A stretch of DNA of 64,000 nucleotides, from the NCBI GenBank assembly GCA_947499715.1, contig CANMPL010000002.1, forward strand, positions 62,001-126,000, read 5' to 3'. The translations under genes and the position numbers were made by a program. The notes below the pieces were generated by a model that was given only the letters and a program-made list of their open reading frames with translations, was not told the origin of the DNA and made no database searches. Of this stretch, positions 9,452 to 18,378 are shown in pieces. Source of the DNA: an uncultured Paracoccaceae bacterium. Its GTDB lineage: Bacteria; Pseudomonadota; Alphaproteobacteria; Rhodobacterales; Rhodobacteraceae. How positions within the stretch are numbered: position 1 is the stretch's first letter; the number at the start of each line of letters is the position of its first letter.

Positions 9452-10264
9452 ATGTCATTTTCGATTGCGGGCAAGACCGCCATTGTGACCGGGGCCGCCA
9501 ATGGTGTGGGCCTTGCGATTGGGCGGCACTTTCTGGCCGGTGGCGCCAACGTCATGTTTGCGGACATGGATGAAGAGACGCTGCTGCGCGAAATGGGCGA
9601 AGAGGCCGCAGAAGAAGGCCGCGCCCGCATTTTTGCCGGTGATCTGCGCAAAAAGCTGACGATTGCGAATTTGTTGTCGGCGACCGTGGATGCCTTTGAC
9701 CGCATTGATATTTTGGTCAATGCAGCACGTCAGGTGCTTGAAACCGATGCGCTTGATCCTGATGACACCAGCATGGACGAACTGTTGCAGCAAAACCTGC
9801 TGTCCGCGCTGAAGCTGAGCCAGGCGACCGCGCGACGGATGATCAAACACGCCGAGGGGCAAGAGAACGACGGGCCAATCGGGTCCATCGTCAACATCAG
9901 CTCTATCGCGGCGCGGCGGACCCATCCGAATCTTTTGGCCTATTCCGTCAGCAATGCGGCCCTTGATCAGATGACCCGGTCCCTTGCCGTGGCCCTTGCG
10001 TCGCAGCGGATCCGCGTCAACGCTGTGGCCTTTGGATCGGTGATGAGTGCCAGCCTGAAAGGATCGCTGCGCGAAGAAGATGATGATGACATGCGTGATG
10101 CGATTGTCGACAGCACACCGTTGCACCGGATCGCGAGCCCCAGTGAAGTGTCAGATGCGGTGCAATACCTCGCCTCTGACGCGGCAGGCTTCGTGACCGG
10201 GCAGATCATAACGGTCGATGGTGGCCGGACCTTGATTGACCCCGCCGCCGTCGCTGCGCACTAG
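9452..10264 (+). CDS. SDR-family protein with Lys-to-Asn change in the active site
   Basis: Classical short-chain dehydrogenase/reductase fold, 270 residues. The nucleotide-binding motif TGAANGVG is at residues 13-20, an NNAG-like loop (VNAARQ) follows, and the active-site Tyr164 lies in YSVSN. In active SDRs the fourth residue after this Tyr is Lys; here codon AAT gives Asn168. The PG-motif region also differs (VAFGSV instead of VAPG). These changes suggest altered or lost dehydrogenase activity, or a non-catalytic role. Substrate unknown. GGAGTA lies 7 bases upstream of the start. The gene is convergent with the lipoprotein gene that ends two bases further on. Confidence 0.75.
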   Translation: MSFSIAGKTAIVTGAANGVGLAIGRHFLAGGANVMFADMDEETLLREMGEEAAEEGRARIFAGDLRKKLTIANLLSATVDAFDRIDILVNAARQVLETDALDPDDTSMDELLQQNLLSALKLSQATARRMIKHAEGQENDGPIGSIVNISSIAARRTHPNLLAYSVSNAALDQMTRSLAVALASQRIRVNAVAFGSVMSASLKGSLREEDDDDMRDAIVDSTPLHRIASPSEVSDAVQYLASDAAGFVTGQIITVDGGRTLIDPAAVAAH

Positions 10265-10266
10265 TC

Positions 10267-10653
10267 TTATTCGGGGTAAAGCGCCCGGCATTGGGTGACG
10301 CCGGCTTCTGTCTTGCGGGCCAACGCGTCACGCTGTTCGATCAAAGAGGCCAGTTTCGCCCGCTCTGCATTCAGATCAAGTGCGACAGGCACGCTGACGT
10401 TGCGGGTTCGGATCCGCTCGCAGCGGGTCACGACTGCCTCGCCGCTTTCGGTGACACCGCGACATCTGCGGGTCACCTGTCGCACCCGCTGTTCTGTCCG
10501 CAATCCAAAGCCGCGTTCGAGATTGGCCTCTGTCTGGGCGATCAGGCTGGCGTTGATCCGGGCGTCACGGGTGACACTGCTCAGGCATTGTTCGCGCGGG
10601 GTGGCACAGGCGGTGAGGGCAAGGACGGGTAAAATCAGGAACGAAAGGCGCAT
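10267..10653 (-). CDS. small predicted lipoprotein of unknown function
   Basis: 128 residues. The N-terminus MRLSFLILPVLALTAC is a lipoprotein signal with lipobox LTAC, so Cys16 would be lipidated. The mature part is mostly helical and rich in Arg and Glu, with four further cysteines (QCLSS, RRCRG, TRCER, QCRAL) that could form two disulfides in the periplasm. A heptad-like segment near residues 90-115 (LNAERAKLASLIEQRDAL) suggests a coiled coil. No family is recognised with certainty. Its 5' side faces hemF, with which it shares a 99-base divergent region. Confidence 0.65.
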   Translation of the reverse strand: MRLSFLILPVLALTACATPREQCLSSVTRDARINASLIAQTEANLERGFGLRTEQRVRQVTRRCRGVTESGEAVVTRCERIRTRNVSVPVALDLNAERAKLASLIEQRDALARKTEAGVTQCRALYPE

Positions 10654-10752
10654 TGCAATCTCCGCTGTTGATCTGGGACAAAGTTTCTGGTCGGTTGCCT
10701 GCTAAGGTGCAGAACATGAGTTGTTATGCAATAGCAGAGAGATAGGGCGGCG

Positions 10753-11631
10753 ATGACAGGCGGAATGGAGCAGGAAAAGGCACAGGCGGCAGCGTGGTTC
10801 GAGGCGCTGCGCGACGAGATCGTTGCGGCCTTTGAGGGGTTGGAGGATTCGCAATCCAGCGATAGCCCTGCCGGACGGTTTGAACGGACGGAAACCACAC
10901 GCACATCCGATGACGGATCGGACGCGGGCGGCGGGGTGATGAGCGTCATGCGCGGCGGACGGGTGTTTGAAAAGGTGGGGGTCAATACCTCGACCGTGTT
11001 TGGCCAGTTGGGCCCGGCGGCGCAAAAGGCGATGGCCGCGCGCGGCGTGCCGGGGATGGCCGAGGATCCGCGGTTCTGGGCCTCTGGCATTTCGCTGGTG
11101 GCGCATATGCAGAACCCGCATGCGCCCGCAGTGCACATGAATACGCGCATGTTCTGGACGCCACATGCCTGGTGGTTCGGGGGCGGGTCGGATCTGAACC
11201 CCTGCATCGAATATGCCGAAGACACGGCGCATTTTCATGCAACCCAGAAAGCGCATCTGGATCCGCATGGCGCGGATTTCTACCCCAAGCTCAAGGCCTG
11301 GGCGGATGAGTATTTCTATATCCCGCACCGCAATCGGGCGCGCGGGGTCGGCGGGATCTTTATGGATGATCACTGCAGCGGGGATTGGGCCACGGATTTT
11401 GCACTGACGCAGGATATCGGAAGGGCCTTTTTGCCCGCCTATGTACCATTGGTCGAAAAACGCCGGGTGCAAAGCTGGGATGAGGCCGACAAGGATGCGC
11501 AATTGGTGCATCGCGGGCTTTATGCCGAATACAACCTTGTCTACGACCGGGGCACCAAGTTTGGTCTGACAACAGGGCATGATGCCAATGCGGTCCTGAT
11601 GAGCCTGCCACCGCTGGCGAAGTGGGTCTGA
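10753..11631 (+). CDS. hemF: oxygen-dependent coproporphyrinogen III oxidase
   Basis: Aerobic step of haem (and bacteriochlorophyll) synthesis: oxidative decarboxylation of two propionates of coproporphyrinogen III to give protoporphyrinogen IX, using O2. It is 292 residues and full length for HemF. Signatures include GGRVFEKVGVNTS near residue 60, MNTRMFWTPHAWWFGGGSDL near 130 and GIFMDDH near 205. The start at 10753 has a purine-rich upstream stretch (GAGAGATAGGGC); the in-frame Met at residue 5 is an alternative. It stands next to the hemE/hemC pair but is separated from them by a terminator and opposing genes, so it has its own promoter. Confidence 0.93.
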   Translation: MTGGMEQEKAQAAAWFEALRDEIVAAFEGLEDSQSSDSPAGRFERTETTRTSDDGSDAGGGVMSVMRGGRVFEKVGVNTSTVFGQLGPAAQKAMAARGVPGMAEDPRFWASGISLVAHMQNPHAPAVHMNTRMFWTPHAWWFGGGSDLNPCIEYAEDTAHFHATQKAHLDPHGADFYPKLKAWADEYFYIPHRNRARGVGGIFMDDHCSGDWATDFALTQDIGRAFLPAYVPLVEKRRVQSWDEADKDAQLVHRGLYAEYNLVYDRGTKFGLTTGHDANAVLMSLPPLAKWV

Positions 11632-11691
11632 GGTCATTGAGCGCGCAAGCGCGCACGACATGCCGGTGCGGATGAGAGGGCCTGCCTTTGA

Positions 11692-11732
11692 CAAAGTGCT
11701 GCGCGGGAGGGCGCGAGGCACTTTGCATATTT
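11692..11732 (+). terminator. rho-independent terminator after hemF
   Basis: Stem CAAAGTGC (11692-11699) pairs with GCACTTTG (11718-11725). An inner GCGC/GCGC pairing encloses the loop, and the stem is followed by CATATTTTTATT. It lies 61 bases beyond the hemF stop. Confidence 0.8.
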
Positions 11733-11749
11733 TTATTCAAAAGAAAGGC

Positions 11750-12082
11750 TTAGTCGGGGGTCACGAAAAGGGCGCCGCCTGCCTTGGTCTGGCGGTTGCT
11801 GGGGGCTGACGCGGTGGTCTGCGGGCCATTGGCGTAGGCTTCGAGGTTGGCGCGCACGAAGGCATCGGGCAGGCCGGAACGTGCGGCGATGATGCGCACG
11901 GTTTGATCCGGTGCAACGGTGAGCAATGTGCGCGCGAGGCGCAATTGGATCAGGGCCAGCCTGTCGTCGCCGGGCAGGATGGTGCGTTCGTCGGCGGTTG
12001 CGGGCACCAGCATGAAGGCCGCGCAAAGCATCGAGGCTGTGCCGGTGAAGGTGATCCAGATGATTTTGATCAGGTGCCGCAT
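11750..12082 (-). CDS. hypothetical exported protein downstream of hemE
   Basis: 110 residues with an N-terminal signal or anchor (residues 4-30, IKIIWITFTGTASMLCAAFMLVPATA, cleavage likely at ATA-DE). The exported part is short and has no recognised domain. The central segment (LIQLRLARTLLTVAPDQTVR) is predicted helical and the tail is low in complexity. It starts 17 bases after the hemE stop on the same strand and is probably co-transcribed with hemE, but no known haem-pathway protein matches it. Existence is supported by the spacing and codon use; the function is unknown. Confidence 0.55.
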   Translation of the reverse strand: MRHLIKIIWITFTGTASMLCAAFMLVPATADERTILPGDDRLALIQLRLARTLLTVAPDQTVRIIAARSGLPDAFVRANLEAYANGPQTTASAPSNRQTKAGGALFVTPD

Positions 12083-12099
12083 GGCGGTCCTTGAGGCTG

Positions 12100-13128
12100 T
12101 TAGCTGTTGCGCACAGTCTCGATCATCAATGCGACATTTTTGGGGTCGGCGTCTGGCGTGATGCCGTGGCCAAGGTTGAAGATATGCGGGCCATCTTTGA
12201 ATGCATCAACGATGCGGCGGGTTTCATCCACCAATGTCTGGCCGCCGGTGACCATATGAGACGAGGCAAGGTTGCCTTGCACGCAGCCTTGGGTCTGCAC
12301 ATTGGCCGCGGCCCATGCCGCGGTGACGCCATCGTCAAGTGCGATGCAATCGGCACCGGTGGCGGCATGGGTGCCGACATATTTGTCGCCCGCACCGCGC
12401 GGGAAGGCGATGACCGGCACTTCGGGGTGGCGGGCTTTGAGGGCGGCGATGATCTTGGCCATGGGGCGCAGTGAGAAATCAACAAAATCCTGACCCTGAA
12501 GCGAGCCCGCCCAGCTGTCGAAGATTTTGACCACCTCTGCCCCGGCGGTGATCTGGCGCGACAGATAGTCGATTGTGCCATCTGTGATGATGTCGATCAG
12601 CCCTGCAAAGACGTCCCGGTTGGTGTCCTTGAGCGCATGGGCCGGTCCCTGGTCGGGGGTGCCACGCCCGGCGATCATATAGGTGGCCACGGTCCAGGGC
12701 GCGCCCGCAAAGCCGATCAGCGTGGTGTCCTTGGGCAATTCCGCAGAGAGGATTTTCACCGTCTCGTAGACAGGCCCCAGCGTTTCGTGGATGTCCGAGA
12801 CCGGTTTGAGCGCATCAAGTTCGGCGCGGCTGGTAATGGTCGACAAGCGCGGGCCTTCGCCGGTCACAAACCAAAGGTCTGCGCCAAGCGCTTGCGGCAA
12901 AAGCAGGATGTCGGCAAAAAGGATGGCGGCGTCAAAGCCATAGCGGCGAATGGGTTGCAGCGTCACCTCGGCGGCCAGTTCGGGGTTGTAGCAGAGCGAC
13001 AGAAAGTCGCCTGCCTGCGCGCGGGTGGCCTTGTATTCGGGCAGATAGCGGCCGGCTTGCCGCATCATCCAGATCGGGGGAGTGGGCAGGGTTTCACCGG
13101 CGAGCGCGCGCAAGATCGTCTTGGTCAT
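12100..13128 (-). CDS. hemE: uroporphyrinogen decarboxylase
   Basis: Decarboxylates the four acetate side chains of uroporphyrinogen III to coproporphyrinogen III in the cytosol. It is 342 residues from the ATG at 13128 (MTKTILRAL), a normal HemE length; an in-frame ATG 33 bases upstream would add an atypical basic extension. Signatures: [16 protein letters not shown] at residues 17-32, [12 protein letters not shown] near 75 and [14 protein letters not shown] near 140. AGGAACCC lies before the start. It is divergent from hemC, 81 bases apart, with a PpsR/CrtJ-like palindrome in between. A small hypothetical gene follows on the same strand. Confidence 0.95.
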   Translation of the reverse strand: MTKTILRALAGETLPTPPIWMMRQAGRYLPEYKATRAQAGDFLSLCYNPELAAEVTLQPIRRYGFDAAILFADILLLPQALGADLWFVTGEGPRLSTITSRAELDALKPVSDIHETLGPVYETVKILSAELPKDTTLIGFAGAPWTVATYMIAGRGTPDQGPAHALKDTNRDVFAGLIDIITDGTIDYLSRQITAGAEVVKIFDSWAGSLQGQDFVDFSLRPMAKIIAALKARHPEVPVIAFPRGAGDKYVGTHAATGADCIALDDGVTAAWAAANVQTQGCVQGNLASSHMVTGGQTLVDETRRIVDAFKDGPHIFNLGHGITPDADPKNVALMIETVRNS

Positions 13129-13174
13129 TTGGGTTCCTTTGTCTTGCTTTCTTGGTCGCAACGGAATGCCCCGT

Positions 13175-13192
13175 TGTCAACCCAAGTTGACA
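13175..13192. promoter_or_regulatory. PpsR/CrtJ-type operator between hemE and hemC
   Basis: The palindrome TGTCAACCCAAGTTGACA fits the PpsR/CrtJ consensus TGTC-N10-GACA exactly. It lies in the 81-base space between the divergent hemE and hemC genes. Each half also reads as a TTGACA -35 hexamer, one per strand, so a bound repressor would block both. From memory, hemC and hemE belong to the PpsR regulon of Rhodobacter sphaeroides; the role here is inferred. Confidence 0.65.
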
Positions 13193-13209
13193 GGTCTAAG
13201 AATTGTCGC

Positions 13210-14148
13210 ATGACAGCAAAATTGCCCACCCCCGCCGCCGCATTTCGTATTGGAACCCGTGGATCCCCGCTTGCGTTGGCGCAGGCCCATGAGACGCGCG
13301 CGCGGCTTTCCAAAGCGTTCGGGCTTGCATTTGATGCCTTTGAGATTGTCGTGATCAAGGTCACCGGCGACCAGATCCTTGATAAACCATTGCGCGAGAT
13401 TGACGGCAAGGGTCTGTTCACGCGCGAGATTGAAGAGGCGCTTTTGGCGGGCGACATCGACATTGCCGTGCATTCCACCAAGGACATGCCGGTGGCCCAG
13501 CCGGATGGTCTGGTGATGGAGACATTCTTGCCCCGCGAAGATGTGCGCGATGCGTTTGTGTCGTTGAAATACAAGGGCTTAGCCGAGATGCCGCAGGGCG
13601 CTGTGGTGGGGACATCCAGCACGCGCAGGCGGGCGCAACTGGCGGCGAAGTTCCCGCATCTTGAGGTGGTGGAATTTCGCGGCAACGTGCAGACCCGGCT
13701 GAAAAAGCTTGCGGATGGCGTGGCCGATGCCACGTTCCTGGCGACCGCTGGACTGAAGCGGCTTGGCATGGATGACGTGCCCTATCATCCGATTGCCCCC
13801 GAAGACATGCTGCCTGCGATTGCACAGGGGGCCATTGGGATTGAACGGCGTCTGGATGATACCAATACAGCGGCGCTTTTGGCGGCGATCCATCACGCTG
13901 AAACCGGGCATCGGCTGATGGCCGAGCGGTCACTTCTGGCTGGTCTGGATGGGTCTTGCGAAACCCCGATCGGCGGGTTGGCAGAGATATCGGACGGGCA
14001 ATTGCGCCTGCGCGGCGAGATCCTGAATGACGACGGCAGCCAGGTCTGGACCGCAGATGAAACAGGGCCCATTGACGGGGCCGTGCAGATGGGCCGCGAC
14101 ATGGCGGCCAAGCTGCTGGCGCAGGCCGGACCGGGCTTTTTCAACTAG
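13210..14148 (+). CDS. hemC: hydroxymethylbilane synthase (porphobilinogen deaminase)
   Basis: Joins four porphobilinogen molecules to hydroxymethylbilane, 312 residues. The ATG at 13210 (MTAKLPTPAAAFRIGTRGS) puts the family motif RIGTRGSPLALAQA near residues 13-26; the frame is open further upstream but that part lies antisense to hemE. The dipyrromethane cofactor Cys is Cys250 in GLDGSCETPIGG, and the substrate-binding VGTSSTRRRAQL is present. The 3' end overlaps the convergent dehydrogenase gene by 8 bases. Likely co-regulated with hemE through the shared palindrome. There is no strong Shine-Dalgarno before the start. Confidence 0.95.
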   Translation: MTAKLPTPAAAFRIGTRGSPLALAQAHETRARLSKAFGLAFDAFEIVVIKVTGDQILDKPLREIDGKGLFTREIEEALLAGDIDIAVHSTKDMPVAQPDGLVMETFLPREDVRDAFVSLKYKGLAEMPQGAVVGTSSTRRRAQLAAKFPHLEVVEFRGNVQTRLKKLADGVADATFLATAGLKRLGMDDVPYHPIAPEDMLPAIAQGAIGIERRLDDTNTAALLAAIHHAETGHRLMAERSLLAGLDGSCETPIGGLAEISDGQLRLRGEILNDDGSQVWTADETGPIDGAVQMGRDMAAKLLAQAGPGFFN

Positions 14149-15547
14149 TTGGGAACATCTTGCCGGGGTTCAGGATCCCATTGGGGTCAAGCGCTGCCTT
14201 GATCGCTTTCATCGCGGCCAGCGTGGCTGGGTCCTTGCGACGGGCCATCGTGCGCAGCTTTGATGTGCCGACGCCATGTTCTGCGCTGAACGACCCGCGC
14301 AGGTCCGCGATGATGTCCTCGACCATCTCGCAGATGGCATCGTTAAGAGCTGCGTCCTGACGGCTGGGGTAGGCGGTGTAGTGAATATTCCCATCGCCAA
14401 GATGCGCCACCACGCCAGAGGTTGCATCGGGATCAAGTGCGGCGAGCCCGTCTTCTGCGCGGGTCAGAAACGCCGGAACGTCTGTCACGCCAACGGCGAC
14501 ATCGGTGTTCACAAAGGGCTTTTTGTGAAAGGCGATTTCCCCCGCCGCTTCACGTCTGGCCCACATCTCTGCCCGCTGTGTGTCGTTCTGGGCAACCACC
14601 GCATCAAGCAATTGGCCGCTTTCCAGCATTTGGCCAAGTATCTCTGTCAGTTGTTCTTGCACCGGGATCGCGCCGTCAGGGCCGGGCAGGGCATCGCGTG
14701 GGGCGGTGGCACCAACTTCCAGCAGGATATTGACGTCATAGCGGTCGTCAAAGGGCGCGCGGGCGTCCGGGAACATTTTAAGATGGCTTTCGATATAAGT
14801 GGCGGGCATGTATTCAAACGCCTCAACCGCGTTGGATGTGGCCGCTTGCAACTGGTTCAGCAGGTCCAACGCGTCTGACAGTTGCGGGACGGCGACCATC
14901 GCGGTGGCATAGGCCATCGGCTTGGGGTGCAGTTTCATGACAGCGCGGGTGATCACGCCCAAGGTCCCCTCTGATCCGATGATCAGGTGCTTGAGGTTCA
15001 GGCCGGAATTATCCTTGTGCAGTTTGCCCATCATATCAAGGATCTGGCCGTCGGCGGTCACGACCTCAAGCCCAAGGCACAGGTCCCGGGTATTGCCGTA
15101 GCGCAGCACGTTGGACCCGCCCGCGTTGGTGCCAAGCACGCCGCCGATCATGGCAGAGCTACGCGCGCCAAAGGTCAGCGGAAAGATCATGTCTTGATCA
15201 TCGGCTGCCGCGTGCAGAGAGGACAGGATAACGCCTGCACCGACCGTGGCAGTGCGACCGGCGGCATCCACCTCTTCGATCTGGTTCAGGCGATCAACAG
15301 ACAGCATCAGCATGTCATTGCCCGAGGTCGCCCCCGTCAGGCCCGTATTACCCGATACCGGCACAACCGGCATGCCAAAGGCGCTGGCGATCTTCATGAT
15401 CCCGGCGACTTCTGCGGTATTGCCAGGGCGCAGCACAGCGACAGGGTCGGCAGTATAGCCGCCGGTCCAGTCGGTCAGCCATTTTGCGCGGTCCGCCCCG
15501 GTCAGGACATAGTTTTCACCAAGGAGCTGGCAAAGTTTGGTGTGCAT
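14141..15547 (-). CDS. FAD-binding oxidoreductase, D-2-hydroxyacid dehydrogenase (GlcD/D2HGDH type)
   Basis: 468 residues with a vanillyl-alcohol-oxidase-type FAD domain (FAD_binding_4) followed by the FAD-oxidase C domain. FAD-contact motifs are PVSGNTGLTGATSG (about 64-77) and GGVLGTNAGGSNVLRYG (about 135). The metal and substrate motif HLGDGNIHYT (about 391) and the ending SAEHGVGTSK then ILNPGKMF are diagnostic for the D-lactate, glycolate and D-2-hydroxyglutarate dehydrogenase group. The single-subunit form without GlcE/GlcF neighbours favours D-2-hydroxyglutarate or D-lactate. It is convergent with hemC (8-base overlap). Confidence 0.85.
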   Translation of the reverse strand: MHTKLCQLLGENYVLTGADRAKWLTDWTGGYTADPVAVLRPGNTAEVAGIMKIASAFGMPVVPVSGNTGLTGATSGNDMLMLSVDRLNQIEEVDAAGRTATVGAGVILSSLHAAADDQDMIFPLTFGARSSAMIGGVLGTNAGGSNVLRYGNTRDLCLGLEVVTADGQILDMMGKLHKDNSGLNLKHLIIGSEGTLGVITRAVMKLHPKPMAYATAMVAVPQLSDALDLLNQLQAATSNAVEAFEYMPATYIESHLKMFPDARAPFDDRYDVNILLEVGATAPRDALPGPDGAIPVQEQLTEILGQMLESGQLLDAVVAQNDTQRAEMWARREAAGEIAFHKKPFVNTDVAVGVTDVPAFLTRAEDGLAALDPDATSGVVAHLGDGNIHYTAYPSRQDAALNDAICEMVEDIIADLRGSFSAEHGVGTSKLRTMARRKDPATLAAMKAIKAALDPNGILNPGKMFPTS

Positions 15548-15601
15548 ACGAATTTCCCCCTCGTTGGGCGAACCATAGACGTGAGTTGCTGCGAAGGGAA
15601 A

Positions 15602-15830
15602 GGTGGCGTGGGGGAGATTTGAACGCCCGACGCAGGGTGGCGGGCGACAGACGCCCGTACGTCGGGAGCCTGTGGGCCCGGATCGCGGTGTCGTTTCGAA
15701 GCGAGTGGAAAGTGGTGGTGGCGTGGGGGAGATTTGAACGCCCGACGCAGGGTGGCGGGCAACAGACGCCCGTACGTCGGGAGCCTGTGGGCCCGGATCG
15801 CGGTGTCGTTTCGAAGCGAGTGGAAAGTGG

Positions 15831-15831
<1 letters not shown>
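15602..15831 (-). repeat. two tandem 115-bp units carrying the 3' end of tRNA-Met
   Basis: Unit A (15602-15716) and unit B (15717-15831) differ at one base only (G at 15646, A at 15761). On the minus strand they lie directly downstream of the tRNA. Each unit ends with the same 23 bases that form the tRNA 3' end (T-loop through acceptor), and five further bases match after one mismatch that breaks the T-stem. The rest of each unit does not resemble a tRNA and shows no open frame of note. The arrangement resembles the tyrT repeats of E. coli. Confidence 0.9.
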
Positions 15832-15907
<76 letters not shown>

Positions 15908-15916
15908 GAACCACTA

Positions 15917-15938
15917 GCGGGGGATTAAGGCCCCCCGC
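15917..15938 (-). terminator. possible terminator between cydB and tRNA-Met
   Basis: A 7-bp GC stem GCGGGGG / CCCCCGC with an 8-base loop lies 20 bases after the cydB stop. No T-run follows on the minus strand, so it may only weakly end transcription. Confidence 0.4.
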
Positions 15939-15958
15939 CAGAGGTGTCAAACCGATTC

Positions 15959-16969
15959 TTAGTCGTAGCGCAACTCCGTCGCTTTGCCGCGGAAGATGTA
16001 ATAGGCAAGGAAGGTGTATGCGGCGATGGTTGGCAGCACCACACAGGTGCCCAACAGAATGATCCAAAGGCTTTCTGGTGCGCTGGCGCTTTCGTAAATC
16101 GTCAGCTTGTCGGGCACGACATAGGGGTAAAAGCTATAGGCCATGCCGCTATAGGCCAGCGTCCAAAGCAAGGATGCCGTGGCAAAGGGCAGCCATGAAA
16201 ACCGGTCGCCTGCAAAGGGCATCCGGCGCAACATCGTCCAAAGCGCCAACACCAGCGCGCCCGAGATGATCGGCAGCGGGGCCAGCCAGAGGATCTGCGG
16301 GAAGGTGAACCATTTTTCAAAGATCCGCGGCGACACATAGGGCGTCGCAAGCGAAATCGCGGCGATGCCAAGCACCAGCCCCCAGATCCCGCCCTTGGCC
16401 CAGCTGATGGCCTTGCGCTGCAAATGCTCATCGGTTTTGTAGATCACCCATGTGGCCCCGATGAAGCTATAGCCGACAGTCAGGAACACGGCCGTGAGCA
16501 GGGCAAAGGCAAAGTGGCCCCAGGTATAATCCAGCCCCATGACATACATGCCCAGCATGAACCCCTGCGCCAGAGAGGTCATAAGAGAGCCGGTGAAGAA
16601 GACGTTGTTCCACAGCGGCTTGTAGGGGTCGGGGGCCTTGGCGCGGAATTCAAAGGCGACACCGCGCATGATCAACCCGATCAGCATGATCGCCACGGGC
16701 AGATACAGCGCGGTCAGGATCTCTCCGTGCGCTGTGGGGAACGCCACCAACAGCAACCCCACGGCCAGCACCAGCCATGTTTCATTCGCGTCCCAGAACG
16801 GCCCGATAGAGGCGATCATACGGTCCTTTTCGGCGTCATCGGCAAAGGGGAACAGCACGCCAACGCCAAGGTCATAGCCATCAAGGATCACGTAGATCAG
16901 GATAGAGGCCCCCATCAGCCCCGCGAAGGTAAAGGGCAGCCATTGGGCCGGATCACCAAAAAGGTCCAT
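15959..16969 (-). CDS. cydB: cytochrome bd-type quinol oxidase subunit II
   Basis: Subunit II of the bd-type terminal oxidase, 336 residues with eight or nine membrane helices. The start at 16969 (MDLFGDPAQWLPFTFAG) follows the cydA stop by 5 bases. Typical CydB features: VILDGYDLGVGVLFPF near residue 33, GPFWDANETWLVLAVG near 58, and MRGVAFEFRAK near 98. The subunit pairs with CydA and adds no haem of its own. With the short-loop CydA it forms a CioAB-type oxidase, used at low oxygen or when haem-copper oxidases are inhibited. No cydX or cydDC is adjacent. Confidence 0.93.
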   Translation of the reverse strand: MDLFGDPAQWLPFTFAGLMGASILIYVILDGYDLGVGVLFPFADDAEKDRMIASIGPFWDANETWLVLAVGLLLVAFPTAHGEILTALYLPVAIMLIGLIMRGVAFEFRAKAPDPYKPLWNNVFFTGSLMTSLAQGFMLGMYVMGLDYTWGHFAFALLTAVFLTVGYSFIGATWVIYKTDEHLQRKAISWAKGGIWGLVLGIAAISLATPYVSPRIFEKWFTFPQILWLAPLPIISGALVLALWTMLRRMPFAGDRFSWLPFATASLLWTLAYSGMAYSFYPYVVPDKLTIYESASAPESLWIILLGTCVVLPTIAAYTFLAYYIFRGKATELRYD

Positions 16970-16974
16970 GTTCG

Positions 16975-18378
16975 CTACTCCGCCGGGACAGTTGGGGCCG
17001 CCGCACCGGTGCGGCGCGGGTTTGGCAAGGTCTCGCCGCGCGATGCTTTCCGCGCGAGGTAGAAGATCACCGTGATATAGGCGCCCAGCAGGATTGCGTA
17101 GACCACAAGGTAGGCGATCAGCGTTGACAGCACCATTGGGGCGGGCACATCGGCCACGGCCTGTTTGGTGGTCATCACACCCTGCACCAGCCACGGTTGA
17201 CGCCCAATCTCGGTCGTGTACCAGCCCGCGAGCGTGGCCAGCCAGCCCGAGAATGTCATCGCGACAAGGCCCATCAGCCAAAGCTTTGGCAGGCCCTCAA
17301 CGCCGCGCCGCCCTTCGCCGCCCTTGTTCTTGCGGAGCATCAGCACGACAGAGGCCCAAGAGGTCAGCAGCATCAGCACACCGGTGCCGACCATGATGCG
17401 GAACGACCAGAAAACCGGGGCCACACGCGGGTGCAGCGGCGTGCCATCCTCTGCCACAAATTCGTTCAGGCCTTTGATCTCTCCATCCCATTCATGGGTC
17501 AGGATGAACGACGCCAGACCGGGGATCCCGACCTCAAAGTGGTTTTCGCGCGCGGCATCGTCGGGCAGGGCGAACAGCAGCAAGGGTGCGCCGCGCTCTG
17601 TCTCCCAGACGCCTTCCATCGCGGCGACCTTGGCGGGCTGATATTCTTTGGTGTTCAACCCGTGCAGGTCGCCCACGTAGATTTGCACCGGGATCAGCAG
17701 TGCGGCGACAGTCAAAGCGGTTGTCAGCGCCGAACGCACGCCCTCGGTGCGGCCACCGATCAGCCAGCGGAAGGCGCTGACACCGGCGATCAGGAAGCTG
17801 ACGGTCAGAAAACTGGCCAGCAGCATGTGGAAGAACCGGTAGGGCATCGAGGGGTTAAAGATGATCGCCCACCAATCGGTCGCATGGGCCACACCATCAA
17901 TCATTTCAAAGCCTTGCGGCGTATGCATCCATGAATTCAGAACGATGATCCAGAAGGTCGACATGGTTGTGCCAAAGGCCACCAAAGCGGTCGCAGTGGT
18001 ATGCAACCAGCGCGGCACGCGGCTAAAGCCAAACAGCATGATACCAAGGAACACAGCCTCCAGGAAAAACGCGGTCATGACCTCGTAGGCCAAAAGCGGC
18101 CCCGCGATATTACCCACAATTTCCATGAAACCGGGCCAGTTGGTGCCAAACTGGAACGACATGGTAATGCCGGACACAACGCCCATTGCGAACGACAGGG
18201 CAAAGACCTTGACCCAAAAGCTATAGGCCTCCATCCAGCGCGCCTCTCCGCTGCGGTTATAGCGCAGGCGGAAATACAGCAGCACCCAGCCCAAGGCGAT
18301 GGTGATCGTCGGGAACAGAATGTGGAAAGAGATATTCGCCGCAAATTGAATGCGCGAGAGGAGGAGTGTTTCCATCAT
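16975..18378 (-). CDS. cydA: cytochrome bd-type quinol oxidase subunit I, cyanide-insensitive (CioA) type
   Basis: Quinol-oxidising, haem-carrying subunit, 467 residues. The b595 ligand His is at residue 19 (RIQFAANISFH), the b558 ligand His lies in YRFFHMLLASF, and the GRQPW motif (TTEIGRQPW) marks the quinol site. The periplasmic Q-loop is short, which places it in the CIO group rather than the E. coli long-loop group. Two in-frame ATGs (18378, 18375) follow AAAGGACG; the first is kept. TAGAAT at 18426-18431 on this strand is a candidate -10 box. The product moves electrons from quinol to O2 without proton pumping. Confidence 0.93.
   Translation of the reverse strand: MMETLLLSRIQFAANISFHILFPTITIALGWVLLYFRLRYNRSGEARWMEAYSFWVKVFALSFAMGVVSGITMSFQFGTNWPGFMEIVGNIAGPLLAYEVMTAFFLEAVFLGIMLFGFSRVPRWLHTTATALVAFGTTMSTFWIIVLNSWMHTPQGFEMIDGVAHATDWWAIIFNPSMPYRFFHMLLASFLTVSFLIAGVSAFRWLIGGRTEGVRSALTTALTVAALLIPVQIYVGDLHGLNTKEYQPAKVAAMEGVWETERGAPLLLFALPDDAARENHFEVGIPGLASFILTHEWDGEIKGLNEFVAEDGTPLHPRVAPVFWSFRIMVGTGVLMLLTSWASVVLMLRKNKGGEGRRGVEGLPKLWLMGLVAMTFSGWLATLAGWYTTEIGRQPWLVQGVMTTKQAVADVPAPMVLSTLIAYLVVYAILLGAYITVIFYLARKASRGETLPNPRRTGAAAPTVPAE

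Noticed and set aside
10674-10691. FNR-type box upstream of hemF (TTGAT-N4-GACAA)
   Set aside because: The second half matches only three of five bases of ATCAA; too weak to report as a site.
12637-13209. N-terminal extension of hemC by 191 codons
   Set aside because: The stretch is antisense to hemE, and the protein family begins at the ATG at 13210.
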